Below, one piece after another: positions 7,505-14,798 of a DNA stretch of 16,066 nt (position 1 is the first letter of the stretch; every line of letters begins with the position of its first letter). The notes under the pieces were generated by a model. It was not told the origin of the DNA, searched no databases, and was given only the letters and a program-made list of their open reading frames with translations. Source of the DNA: Betaproteobacteria bacterium (GTDB lineage Bacteria > Pseudomonadota > Gammaproteobacteria > Burkholderiales > Ferrovaceae). Where the stretch lies: NCBI GenBank assembly GCA_028870615.1, contig JAGWPH010000272.1, forward strand, positions 1 to 16,066, in the 5' to 3' direction. The position numbers and the translations under genes were made by a program.

Positions 7505-8435
7505 TGCCCATGCGGGTGCCATCGTTCTGATTGTGGACGATGTCCCTGAAAACCTGGCGGTATTGCATGATGCGCTGGACGAAGCGGGCTATGTGGTGCT
7601 GGTGGCGACGAACGGAAAAAGCGCCATCGAGCGGGCTTTGGAGATTGCCCCAGATGTGATTTTATTGGATGCGCTGATGCCCGGGCTGGACGGGTTTGAA
7701 GTGGCACGGCGCCTGAAAGCCCATGTCATGACTCAGGCCATCCCGATCATTTTCATGACAGGACTCACGGAAACAGAGCATGTGGTTGCTGCTTTCGCAG
7801 CAGGGGGAAGCGACTACGTCACCAAGCCGATTCGCCCGCCCGAAGTGCTGGCGCGTATCGCCTCCCAGGTCCAGAACGCCCGGCACATCCAGCAAACCAC
7901 CGATGCCCTGGATACTTTTGGGCAGGGCATGATGGCCGTTCGTTTAGGCGACGGCGCCGTGCTGTGGCGTACGCCGCTTGCCAAACGGTTGCTGGATAAA
8001 TATCTCGATGGCGATTCCGGGCCATCACTGGCATCGCTGCAGCAGTGGATAAAATCGGTGGCTGATTTGGCGGTGGATGATTCGGGCCAGTCTTCCTTCA
8101 ATGTCAGTCGTGACGAGCGACGGCTCACCTTGACACTGCAGCGAAAAACCGAAGAGGGTGATTGGTTGATTGCGCTCCGGGAAGAAGACGATGCATTGAT
8201 CGTCCAGGCGTTGTCAGAAGGATTGCAATTGACGCTGCGCGAGGCCGAAGTACTGTATTGGGTCGTACGGGGCAAGATCAGTCGCGATATTGCCGATATC
8301 CTGGGCACCAGTCCGCGCACCATCAACAAGCACCTGGAACATGTTTTCGTCAAATTAGGAGTGGAGACCCGGACGGCTGCTGCTGCGCGGGCGATGAACG
8401 TGGTGCGGCTGATGCTACCCCCGGGTCGCAACTGA
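7494..8435 (+). CDS. LuxR/NarL-type response regulator with extended middle region
   Basis: A 313-residue transcription regulator, longer than the usual 210-220 for this class. The N-terminal receiver has IVDD, phosphoacceptor Asp59 in LLDALMPGLDG, and YVTKP. The C-terminal helix-turn-helix of LuxR type spans about residues 246-300 (LTLREAEVLYWVVRG... SPRTINKHLEHVFVKLGV). About 110 residues between them (near 130-240) are predicted mixed alpha/beta and recall a PAS fold, but this is a weak resemblance. ATG 7494 has GGGAGA about 8-10 bases upstream and overlaps the kinase stop by 11 bp, so the kinase and regulator are translationally coupled partners. Candidate targets are the divergent porin and urtA promoters 1.2 kb downstream; nothing in the sequence proves this. 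Confidence 0.88.
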   Translation: MLSNAHAGAIVLIVDDVPENLAVLHDALDEAGYVVLVATNGKSAIERALEIAPDVILLDALMPGLDGFEVARRLKAHVMTQAIPIIFMTGLTETEHVVAAFAAGGSDYVTKPIRPPEVLARIASQVQNARHIQQTTDALDTFGQGMMAVRLGDGAVLWRTPLAKRLLDKYLDGDSGPSLASLQQWIKSVADLAVDDSGQSSFNVSRDERRLTLTLQRKTEEGDWLIALREEDDALIVQALSEGLQLTLREAEVLYWVVRGKISRDIADILGTSPRTINKHLEHVFVKLGVETRTAAAARAMNVVRLMLPPGRN

Positions 8436-8438
8436 CAC

Positions 8439-8481
8439 CTGACAGATGGAGTCCAAGGGAGAAATGGACACCAACTGTCAG
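8439..8481. terminator. Long imperfect hairpin between convergent genes
   Basis: The gap between the regulator and the convergent porin holds an inverted repeat with 16-base arms: CTGACAGATGGAGTCC, an 11-base loop, and GGACACCAACTGTCAG. Only two A·A mismatches interrupt the stem. It lies a few bases past the regulator stop and about 20 bases past the porin stop on the other strand, as a shared bidirectional terminator should. No U-tract follows on either strand, so termination could be factor-assisted, or the structure could protect 3' ends. Confidence 0.55.
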
Positions 8482-8500
8482 ACTGCCGCGTCAGCTCCTT

Positions 8501-9679
8501 CTAAAACTGCAATTGCATACCGATGATGAATGAATTGATGGAAGGAAGGCCCGCCTTGTTGGTCTCCTCGTAGACCACCGAGACCCGGGCGTCATGACCT
8601 TTGATGACGTAGTTGAGTCCCACGTCATTCTTCTGGGTGCGCACCGTTTGTCCCAGCCCTATGCCGTTATCCACTGCATCCGGCTTGAAGTCCTGATACC
8701 GGTAAAACGGTTGGATCTTGCCCCAGCCCACCTTCTGTGGAAACAAGAACTCCACTGTGCCCAGGTGAGAAGTCCCCTGGGCCACGGCCCCACCCCAACA
8801 ATCCGTGGTGGCTGCAACAGAACAGTAACTATCCAGGGTATTTTGGGTATCCACTTTGTAATAGGCTCCTTCCACGGTGAAGGCCCCGCCATCCAGCACT
8901 TTCTTTTCCATCAGAAAATCCACGTTCCAGGCTTTGTAATCTGCGTTGACGCCGGTGGCCGTGCTCACGCCATTTTTCTGGTTCATCCCGGCCAGGCCCA
9001 GAGCCAGGACGTCCTTGGTACCGTAGTAAGTACTACTGGCATAGTAGGCCGGGTCGAGCATGGTGTCCCAGAAGTTGTAGTTAAGCCGTGCGGTATACAT
9101 CAGGTTTTTGGACCCACCCCGGCCGCTGTTATTGACTGCCGAGCTTTCACGCCCCTGGAATCCGCCCACCGCATAGGTCAGACGTTGATTCGCCACAACC
9201 CCCCAGACAGTGGCACCTTGATCACGACCATCCAGATACTGTTCCGGATAGACCGAAGCAATTCCGGGATAACTCCACACGTTGATGTAGAACGGGCCGT
9301 CCATGTTGGCGCGGTCACTCGGGGGGAGCAGTCGACCAACCCAAAAATTGAACTCTTGCATGGGTTCAATCTGGGCATAGGCATCCAGCACGCTGACCGC
9401 GTTGGTGGCGCTGTTGTATTCCGTATTGAACGTCGCCTTGATCGTCTTGGACAGGGAGAAGTTGGTATACAAGCGCAGGTTGTCCACATTGAAGGATTGC
9501 CCGGTGGCTTGCCCATCACCGCCGTTACTGTCATAGGACGTGCGTAGCCCTAGCCCAAAAGAAGCTGACTGGTCATCGCCAAAATTGATGGTGGCCCCAG
9601 CATGGGCCGACAGAGCCCCCAGACACGCCATGGTCACAGCGGTCTTTGTAAGCAGAGGGGAAATTCGTTTCCGGTTCAT
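8501..9679 (-). CDS. Outer-membrane porin (OprP/OprO-like fold), candidate FmdC-type urea/amide porin
   Basis: A 392-residue beta-barrel precursor. The signal peptide covers residues 1 to about 27, ending SAHA. The mature protein shows alternating aromatic/polar beta strands and ends in MQLQF with the C-terminal Phe typical of barrels inserted by the Bam machinery. Segments such as FNFWVGRLLPPSDRANMDGP resemble the phosphate-selective porin O/P family. Two cysteines in one loop (DSYC... TDCWGG) could form a disulphide. The start has AAAGGAG seven bases upstream. It is transcribed away from urtA from a shared 238-bp region. In Methylophilus methylotrophus the porin FmdC sits beside an amide/urea ABC transporter, so a role in letting urea or short amides cross the outer membrane is plausible but inferred from position. 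Confidence 0.8.
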   Translation of the reverse strand: MNRKRISPLLTKTAVTMACLGALSAHAGATINFGDDQSASFGLGLRTSYDSNGGDGQATGQSFNVDNLRLYTNFSLSKTIKATFNTEYNSATNAVSVLDAYAQIEPMQEFNFWVGRLLPPSDRANMDGPFYINVWSYPGIASVYPEQYLDGRDQGATVWGVVANQRLTYAVGGFQGRESSAVNNSGRGGSKNLMYTARLNYNFWDTMLDPAYYASSTYYGTKDVLALGLAGMNQKNGVSTATGVNADYKAWNVDFLMEKKVLDGGAFTVEGAYYKVDTQNTLDSYCSVAATTDCWGGAVAQGTSHLGTVEFLFPQKVGWGKIQPFYRYQDFKPDAVDNGIGLGQTVRTQKNDVGLNYVIKGHDARVSVVYEETNKAGLPSINSFIIGMQLQF

Positions 9680-9812
9680 ATCAGGCTCCTTTGGTAAGTT
9701 GCAGAAGTGGAATCAGGGTTTTTTCGAATCATCAGGGTCAAAGATTAGGGATCCGGGTCGTCTCCTGAAATACGCAGAATTGCGAATTTTCTGGAGTTGG
9801 GCAGGTAACGGC

Positions 9813-9830
9813 ATAAGCAATGTTGCTTAT
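9813..9830. promoter_or_regulatory. Perfect 8-2-8 inverted repeat, candidate operator
   Basis: ATAAGCAA-TG-TTGCTTAT is an exact dyad about 88 bases upstream of the urtA start and 134 bases upstream of the porin start. The size suits a dimeric helix-turn-helix protein, and the adjacent LuxR-type regulator is the obvious candidate. It does not match the NtrC consensus I know. Binding is inferred, not shown. Confidence 0.45.
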
Positions 9831-9868
9831 TTAGATTCGCCGGAGGCACTTCTATCCTGATTGCGTGC

Positions 9869-9887
9869 CAGGGCCTTCGGGTTCCTG
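9869..9887 (+). promoter_or_regulatory. UUCG-tetraloop hairpin in the probable urtA leader
   Basis: CAGGGCC-TTCG-GGTTCCTG folds with a C(UUCG)G tetraloop, a stable RNA loop, and a stem interrupted by one bulged U and one G·U pair. It lies about 18 bases before the urtA ribosome-binding site. It could protect the 5' end of the message. Whether it is transcribed depends on the unmapped start site. Confidence 0.35.
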
Positions 9888-9917
9888 ATTTCTCAACTTC
9901 AGTTAAGGAGTGTATTC

Positions 9918-11189
9918 ATGAAACAGCGTCGAAACTTCCTGCAGGCCACTGCGCTTACGCTTGCGCTAGCGGCCTCGGGATTAGCGGCAGCCACCGCATA
10001 TGCCGCGGATACCATCAAGGTAGGCATCCTGCATTCCCTCTCGGGCACCATGGCCATTTCTGAAACGGCGCTCAAGGAAACGGCATTGATGACCATCGCT
10101 GACATCAATGCTCATGGTGGCGTGTTGGGCAAGCAACTGGAGCCGGTGGTGGTGGATCCAGCTTCCAACTGGCCCCTGTTTGCCGAGCGGGCGCGGCAAT
10201 TACTCTCTCAGGACAACGTCGCGGTGGTATTTGGGTGCTGGACCTCGGTGTCCCGCAAGTCCGTGTTACCTGTATTCAAGGAATTGAACGGCTTATTGTT
10301 CTACCCGGTTCAATATGAAGGTGAAGAACTGGAACGCAATGTGTTCTACACTGGCGCTGCTCCTAACCAGCAAGCCATTCCAGCCGTGGAATATCTGATG
10401 AGCAAGGATGGCGGTGGCGCCAAACGCTTTGTCCTGCTGGGAACCGATTATGTCTACCCGCGGACCACCAACAAGATCCTGCGAGCCTTTCTGAAGAGCA
10501 AGGGAGTCGCCGAATCGGACATCATGGAAGAGTACACACCGTTTGGTCACAGCGATTATCAGACTATCATTGCCAAGATCAAGAAATTTGCATCCGAGGG
10601 CAAGAAAACCGCTGTCGTCTCTACAATCAATGGCGACTCCAATGTGCCGTTTTACAAGGAGCTGGGTAACGCCGGCCTGAAAGCCACTGAAGTGCCAGTG
10701 GTTGCATTCTCAGTGGGGGAAGAGGAACTGCGCGGCGTGGATACCAAACCGTTGGTAGGAGAACTCGCGGCCTGGAACTATTTCGAGTCCCTGAAGAATC
10801 CGGTTAACCAGAAGTTCATTGCCATGTATCGGGCCTGGGCTAAAAAGAACAACCTGCCCAAAGCCGATTCTGTGGTGACCAATGATCCGATGGAAGCCAC
10901 TTACATTGGAATTCATATGTGGAAGCAGGCGGTTGAAAAGGCAGGCAGCACCGATGTCGATAAGGTCATCGCTGCCATGGGGGGTCAGAGCTTCAAGGCA
11001 CCTGACGGCTTTGAGATCAAGATGGATGAGAAAAACCATCACCTGTGGAAACCGGTATTCATCGGTGAAGTGAAAGCCGATGGTCAATTTAACGTGGTCT
11101 GGAAAACCAAGGGTCCGATTCGCGCACAACCCTGGAGCCCATATATCGCAGGCAATGACAAGAAAAAGGATGTGCCGGAACCGAAGTAA
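9918..11189 (+). CDS. urtA: Urea ABC transporter, periplasmic substrate-binding protein
   Basis: A 423-residue solute-binding protein of the branched-chain amino acid/amide family (Peripla_BP type I fold). It delivers urea to the UrtBC permease. The N-terminus reads MKQRRNFLQA followed by a hydrophobic stretch ending AYA (cleavage after about residue 29). The twin arginines at 4-5 with FLQ fit a Tat-type signal. The mature protein starts DTIKVGILHSLSGTMA, and blocks such as FGCWTSVSRKSVLPV and LFYPVQYEGEE are typical of UrtA rather than LivJ/LivK. ATG 9918 has AAGGAG (9905-9910) seven bases upstream; the in-frame GTG at 9861 has no such site. It is first in urtABCDE. A hairpin just after it probably lowers transcription of the rest, giving the excess of binding protein usual in ABC importers. 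Confidence 0.95.
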   Translation: MKQRRNFLQATALTLALAASGLAAATAYAADTIKVGILHSLSGTMAISETALKETALMTIADINAHGGVLGKQLEPVVVDPASNWPLFAERARQLLSQDNVAVVFGCWTSVSRKSVLPVFKELNGLLFYPVQYEGEELERNVFYTGAAPNQQAIPAVEYLMSKDGGGAKRFVLLGTDYVYPRTTNKILRAFLKSKGVAESDIMEEYTPFGHSDYQTIIAKIKKFASEGKKTAVVSTINGDSNVPFYKELGNAGLKATEVPVVAFSVGEEELRGVDTKPLVGELAAWNYFESLKNPVNQKFIAMYRAWAKKNNLPKADSVVTNDPMEATYIGIHMWKQAVEKAGSTDVDKVIAAMGGQSFKAPDGFEIKMDEKNHHLWKPVFIGEVKADGQFNVVWKTKGPIRAQPWSPYIAGNDKKKDVPEPK

Positions 11190-11224
11190 CTCAGTGTGAC
11201 CAATTCACTCCGCAGGGCGTTTAT

Positions 11225-11260
11225 GTGCATCCGGTCTAAGCGCCGGATGCACCCTTTTCC
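11225..11260 (+). terminator. Intercistronic terminator/attenuator between urtA and urtB
   Basis: A perfect 10-bp stem (GTGCATCCGG / CCGGATGCAC) with an 8-base loop is followed by CCTTTTCC and then immediately by the urtB ATG at 11261. This is a near-classical rho-independent terminator placed inside an operon. Partial read-through would give high UrtA and lower UrtBCDE. It also takes up the place where the urtB ribosome-binding site would be. Confidence 0.7.
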
Positions 11261-12847
11261 ATGATGACCAAATTTTTGATGCTGTTGATGTTGCTCGGGG
11301 GTTCACTGATGGCAGGGGCCACGCTGGATGCCGCATTAATCCATACCTTGGCGAATGGTGAATCAGATGAAAAAATCCGGGCCATTCAAGACCTGGGCGC
11401 CTTGGCGACCCCCGAAGCCGTACTGGTGCTGAAATCTTTGTCCGACGATGCATTGTTTGTGGATGGGGAGCATGTGTTTTATCTCAATGGAGACCAGGCC
11501 ATCGATGCCGTGACCGGACTGGCGCTCACCCCGATACCCGAATCCAGCGACAATGTCGTGATCAACAATCGGGTGCGCTCAGAACTCAACACCGCACTTT
11601 CCTCACTCAAGTTGTTTGACCCCAAGCCCTCTGTGCGGCGCAAGGCGGCCGAAGCCCTGCTGAATGATGTTAGTCCGGACATGCTGCCAGTACTGACAAA
11701 AGCTGTGGCGCAAGAGACCGATGCTGGCATACGTGAGCTGCTGCTCTTGGCGGTGGCGCAGATCAACCTGGGCAGCCCGGAGGCGTCGTTACGCTTGTCG
11801 GCAGTGCAAGCCCTGGAGAATAGTTCCAGCCCAAATGCCCGGAATCTGCTGACCATTTTGCTGGATCCGGCCCATGAACCTGTCGAAGCGGTACGGCGCG
11901 CAGCGCAAGCTTCACTCAAGTCCGTGGACAATCGCCTGGCGCTGAGCGATGCCCTGGCCAGAATATTTTCAGGAATATCGCTCGGAAGCATTTTGATGCT
12001 GGCTGCATTAGGGCTCGCGATTACTTATGGCGTGATGGGCGTTATCAATATGGCCCATGGCGAGTTGTTGATGGTGGGAGCGTATGCCACCTATGTGACG
12101 CAAGGATGGTTTCGTCTGCACTGGCCACAGGCGCTGGAAGGCTACGTGCTGGCGGCGATTCCTGTGGCATTCCTGAGCGCGGCCCTGGTGGGAGTGATTC
12201 TGGAACGCACCGTGATTCGGTGGCTTTATGGGCGACCGCTGGAAACATTGCTGGCCACCTGGGGCCTGTCGCTCGGGCTGATTCAATGTGCTCGCCTGAT
12301 GTTTGGCGCACAAAATGTTGAGCTGACCAATCCCTCCTGGATGTCAGGCAGGGTGGCTTTGCCGTGGGGACTCAGTCTGCCCTGGAACCGTATCGACATC
12401 ATCCTGTTTTCCCTGTTTGTGCTGGCACTGGTTTGGGTGCTCATGAATAAAACCAGGCTTGGCCTGTTTGTCCGAGCCGTGACGCAGAATCGGGCTATGG
12501 CGGGTTGCATGGGGGTGCCCACCGGGTTGATTGACACTGTAGCGTTTGGGCTTGGCGCCGGGATTGCCGGGTTGGGCGGAGTGGCCTTGTCGCAGATTTC
12601 CAATGTAGGTCCGGACATGGGGCAGGGCTACATCGTTGATTCGTTCATGGTAGTTGTGCTGGGAGGCGTGGGCCAGCTTGCCGGGGCGGTCTGGGCAGCT
12701 TTGGGGCTGGGAATCCTGTCCAAATTCCTGGAAGGTTGGGTGGGGGCGGTTATCGCCAAGATCATCTTGTTGGTATTCGTCATCATCTTCATTCAGCGTC
12801 GCCCCCAAGGGTTGTTTGCCCTCAAGGGGCGGTTTGTGGACAACTGA
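11261..12847 (+). CDS. urtB: Urea ABC transporter, permease subunit UrtB
   Basis: A 528-residue inner-membrane subunit of the LivH type. Residues 1 to about 20 look like a signal sequence. Residues 25 to about 230 form an extra, mostly helical, HEAT-like region with repeats such as SVRRKAAEALL and AVRRAAQASL, predicted to lie in the periplasm. The permease core starts near 235 and contains the family block GVMGVINMAHGELLMVGAY. The N-terminal extension is normal for proteobacterial UrtB. The first ATG at 11261 is taken, with a second ATG directly after and another at 11279. None has a visible Shine-Dalgarno site because the terminator hairpin ends 8 bases upstream. The stop is 2 bases from urtC. 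Confidence 0.95.
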   Translation: MMTKFLMLLMLLGGSLMAGATLDAALIHTLANGESDEKIRAIQDLGALATPEAVLVLKSLSDDALFVDGEHVFYLNGDQAIDAVTGLALTPIPESSDNVVINNRVRSELNTALSSLKLFDPKPSVRRKAAEALLNDVSPDMLPVLTKAVAQETDAGIRELLLLAVAQINLGSPEASLRLSAVQALENSSSPNARNLLTILLDPAHEPVEAVRRAAQASLKSVDNRLALSDALARIFSGISLGSILMLAALGLAITYGVMGVINMAHGELLMVGAYATYVTQGWFRLHWPQALEGYVLAAIPVAFLSAALVGVILERTVIRWLYGRPLETLLATWGLSLGLIQCARLMFGAQNVELTNPSWMSGRVALPWGLSLPWNRIDIILFSLFVLALVWVLMNKTRLGLFVRAVTQNRAMAGCMGVPTGLIDTVAFGLGAGIAGLGGVALSQISNVGPDMGQGYIVDSFMVVVLGGVGQLAGAVWAALGLGILSKFLEGWVGAVIAKIILLVFVIIFIQRRPQGLFALKGRFVDN

Positions 12848-12849
12848 GC

Positions 12850-13962
12850 ATGCGCACTCCGCTATTGTTTCGAACTCTAGCGCTCTTCGACACAACCGGC
12901 TGGATCGCTACCGGCCTGTTTGTCGCAATCATGCTGGTATTGCTGCCCCTGCTCCATCTGGCGTTGCCGGAACAAAGCCCGTTCTACGTTTCAAGCTACG
13001 TCATTGCACTACTGGGAAAAATTCTGTGCTATGCCATCGTGGCCGTGGCCATGGATTTGATCTGGGGGTACGGCGGCATCCTGTCACTGGGACACGGCGT
13101 ATTTTTTGCGCTGGGAGGCTATGCTTTTGGCATGTATCTGATGCGCGCCATTGGACATGACGGGGTATATCAAAGCGATCTGGCAGACTTCATGGTGTTT
13201 CTGGACTGGAAAGCCTATCCCTGGTATTGGAGTGGTACAGAGTACATTCTCTGGAGCTTGGTGCTCGTGGTGGCAGTGCCAGCCTTCCTGGCCATCACGT
13301 TTGGTTTCTTTGCCTTCCGTTCGCGTATCAAAGGCGTCTATTTTTCCATTATCACGCAGGCCATGACCTATGCATTCATGCTGCTGTTTTTCCGCAACGA
13401 AACCGGGTTTGGTGGCAACAACGGGTTTACTGATTTCAAGCGCATTCTCGGCATTCCCATCACCTCACCCGGCATGCGGGTTGGGCTGTTCATGCTGTCC
13501 GGCCTGACCTTGCTGATGACGCTATTGCTGTGCCGCTACCTTGTCACCTCCAAGTTTGGGCGTGTGTTAACCGCGATCCGTGACGCAGAATCTCGCGTTA
13601 TGTTTCTAGGCTATAACCCCCTGTGGTACAAGCTGACGGCCTGGACCATATCGGCAGTCTTATGTGGCATTGCCGGTGCGCTTTATGTGCCGCAGGTGGG
13701 CATTATCAATCCCAGCGAGATGTCCCCGGCCAACTCGATCGAAATTGCCATATGGGTGGCCGTGGGGGGACGCGCAACACTGTGGGGGCCGGTATTGGGA
13801 GCTTTCATCGTCAATCTGGCAAAAAGTTATTTTTCGGTGGCATTCCCCGACTATTGGCTGTTTTTTCTTGGATCTTTATTTGTCGTGGTGACGCTTTTTC
13901 TGCCGGATGGTGTTTTGGGATTGTGGAAGCGACTAAGATCCCGAGTGCGTCGGAGAACATGA
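12850..13962 (+). CDS. urtC: Urea ABC transporter, permease subunit UrtC
   Basis: A 370-residue inner-membrane subunit of the LivM type that pairs with UrtB to form the urea channel. Family blocks include MDLIWGYGGILSLGHGVFFA, RSRIKGVYFSIITQA and GNNGFTDF, with multiple hydrophobic helices and a basic C-terminal tail (RLRSRVRRRT) on the cytoplasmic side. ATG 12850 follows the urtB stop by 2 bases with only a weak ribosome-binding site, so coupling is likely. In-frame starts upstream fall inside urtB and encode non-permease sequence. The stop overlaps the start region of urtD. Confidence 0.95.
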   Translation: MRTPLLFRTLALFDTTGWIATGLFVAIMLVLLPLLHLALPEQSPFYVSSYVIALLGKILCYAIVAVAMDLIWGYGGILSLGHGVFFALGGYAFGMYLMRAIGHDGVYQSDLADFMVFLDWKAYPWYWSGTEYILWSLVLVVAVPAFLAITFGFFAFRSRIKGVYFSIITQAMTYAFMLLFFRNETGFGGNNGFTDFKRILGIPITSPGMRVGLFMLSGLTLLMTLLLCRYLVTSKFGRVLTAIRDAESRVMFLGYNPLWYKLTAWTISAVLCGIAGALYVPQVGIINPSEMSPANSIEIAIWVAVGGRATLWGPVLGAFIVNLAKSYFSVAFPDYWLFFLGSLFVVVTLFLPDGVLGLWKRLRSRVRRRT

Positions 13963-14795
13963 TGCCTCCCTGGTTTAAAAAGAAGCAACAGCGGGGATTT
14001 GGGAGCGGCGATGCAGGTTACGCCCGACTGGTGGACAACAGCGCCGTAGACCTGTCGCATGGGGTCATTCTCTATCTGGAAGATATCACGGTGAGCTTTG
14101 ACGGCTTCAAGGCCCTGGATCGCCTGACACTTTCGATTGATGACGGTGAATTGCGCTGCATCATTGGCCCGAACGGGGCTGGAAAAACCACCATGATGGA
14201 TTGCATCACCGGCAAAACGCGCCCGGATTCGGGTTCGGCCTACTTTGGGCAGGCGATGGATTTGACGCGAATGACCGAGCCGGAAATTGCAGCGATGGGG
14301 ATTGGTAGAAAATTTCAGAAACCCACCGTGTTCGAACGCCACAGCGTATTCGAGAACCTGGAGTTAGCGCTCAAACGGGACAAGCGGGTACGTTATTCCC
14401 TGGTGGCGCAAGTGGACGATGAGGTGCGCGATCGGGTGAGCGATACGCTGCAGCGGATTCGCCTGGAAGGTGAGGCCGAACGTATGGCCGGGTTGCTTTC
14501 CCATGGCCAAAAGCAATGGTTGGAAATCGGTATGCTTTTGATGCAGGAACCCCGCCTGTTGCTGCTGGATGAGCCCGTAGCGGGCATGACCGATGACGAA
14601 ACGGAACGCACGGCGGAACTGTTCCAGTCTTTGGCGGGACAGCATTCCCTTGTGGTGGTGGAACATGACATGGCTTTCGTGGCCAGCATCGCCAGCATCG
14701 TGACTGTATTGCATGAGGGCCGGGTATTGGCCGAAGGCACGTTGGACAAGGTGCAGAACGAGCCGCAGGTGATCGAAGTGTACCTGGGGAGATAG
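13962..14795 (+). CDS. urtD: Urea ABC transporter, ATP-binding subunit UrtD
   Basis: A 277-residue ATPase of the LivG type that, with UrtE, drives urea import. Walker A is GPNGAGKT at 69-76, the signature is LSHGQ at 179-183, Walker B is LLLLDEP at 199-205, and the switch histidine is His235 in VVVEHDM. Residues 1 to about 35 form a basic, glycine-containing leader before the ABC fold, common in UrtD. Two ATGs are adjacent (13959 and 13962). I took 13962 because GGAG at 13952-13955 is then 6 bases away rather than 3. Either way the start overlaps the urtC stop. A 9-base tandem repeat in the ASIASI codons does not change the domain length. Confidence 0.95.
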   Translation: MPPWFKKKQQRGFGSGDAGYARLVDNSAVDLSHGVILYLEDITVSFDGFKALDRLTLSIDDGELRCIIGPNGAGKTTMMDCITGKTRPDSGSAYFGQAMDLTRMTEPEIAAMGIGRKFQKPTVFERHSVFENLELALKRDKRVRYSLVAQVDDEVRDRVSDTLQRIRLEGEAERMAGLLSHGQKQWLEIGMLLMQEPRLLLLDEPVAGMTDDETERTAELFQSLAGQHSLVVVEHDMAFVASIASIVTVLHEGRVLAEGTLDKVQNEPQVIEVYLGR

Positions 14796-14798
14796 GCC

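Larger units (their letters stand above)
9680..9917. promoter_or_regulatory. Divergent porin/urtA regulatory region
   Basis: No gene is visible here. This 238-bp region must hold promoters for the minus-strand porin and for urtBCDE's first gene urtA. It contains an 18-bp inverted repeat and a UUCG-loop hairpin (listed separately). A loose sigma-54-like spacing GG-N10-GC (9799-9812) is present, but only a few of the other consensus bases match. No clear sigma-70 pair was found on either strand. Confidence 0.6.

Noticed and set aside
7814..8431. 205-codon minus-strand frame opposite the response regulator
   Set aside because: Serine/arginine-rich low-information translation, antisense to an intact regulator.
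8594..9547. 317-codon open frame on the plus strand opposite the porin
   Set aside because: The minus-strand porin has a signal peptide, ribosome-binding site and barrel C-terminus. The opposite frame shows no recognisable domain and is a shadow.
9768..9792. GAATT-GC-GAATT short repeat as a second operator
   Set aside because: AATT is itself palindromic and the arms are too short to separate from chance in an AT-rich promoter.
14686..14703. Nine-base tandem repeat in urtD as a recent duplication
   Set aside because: The protein length between the switch histidine and the VTVLH block matches the usual UrtD length, so no insertion is implied.
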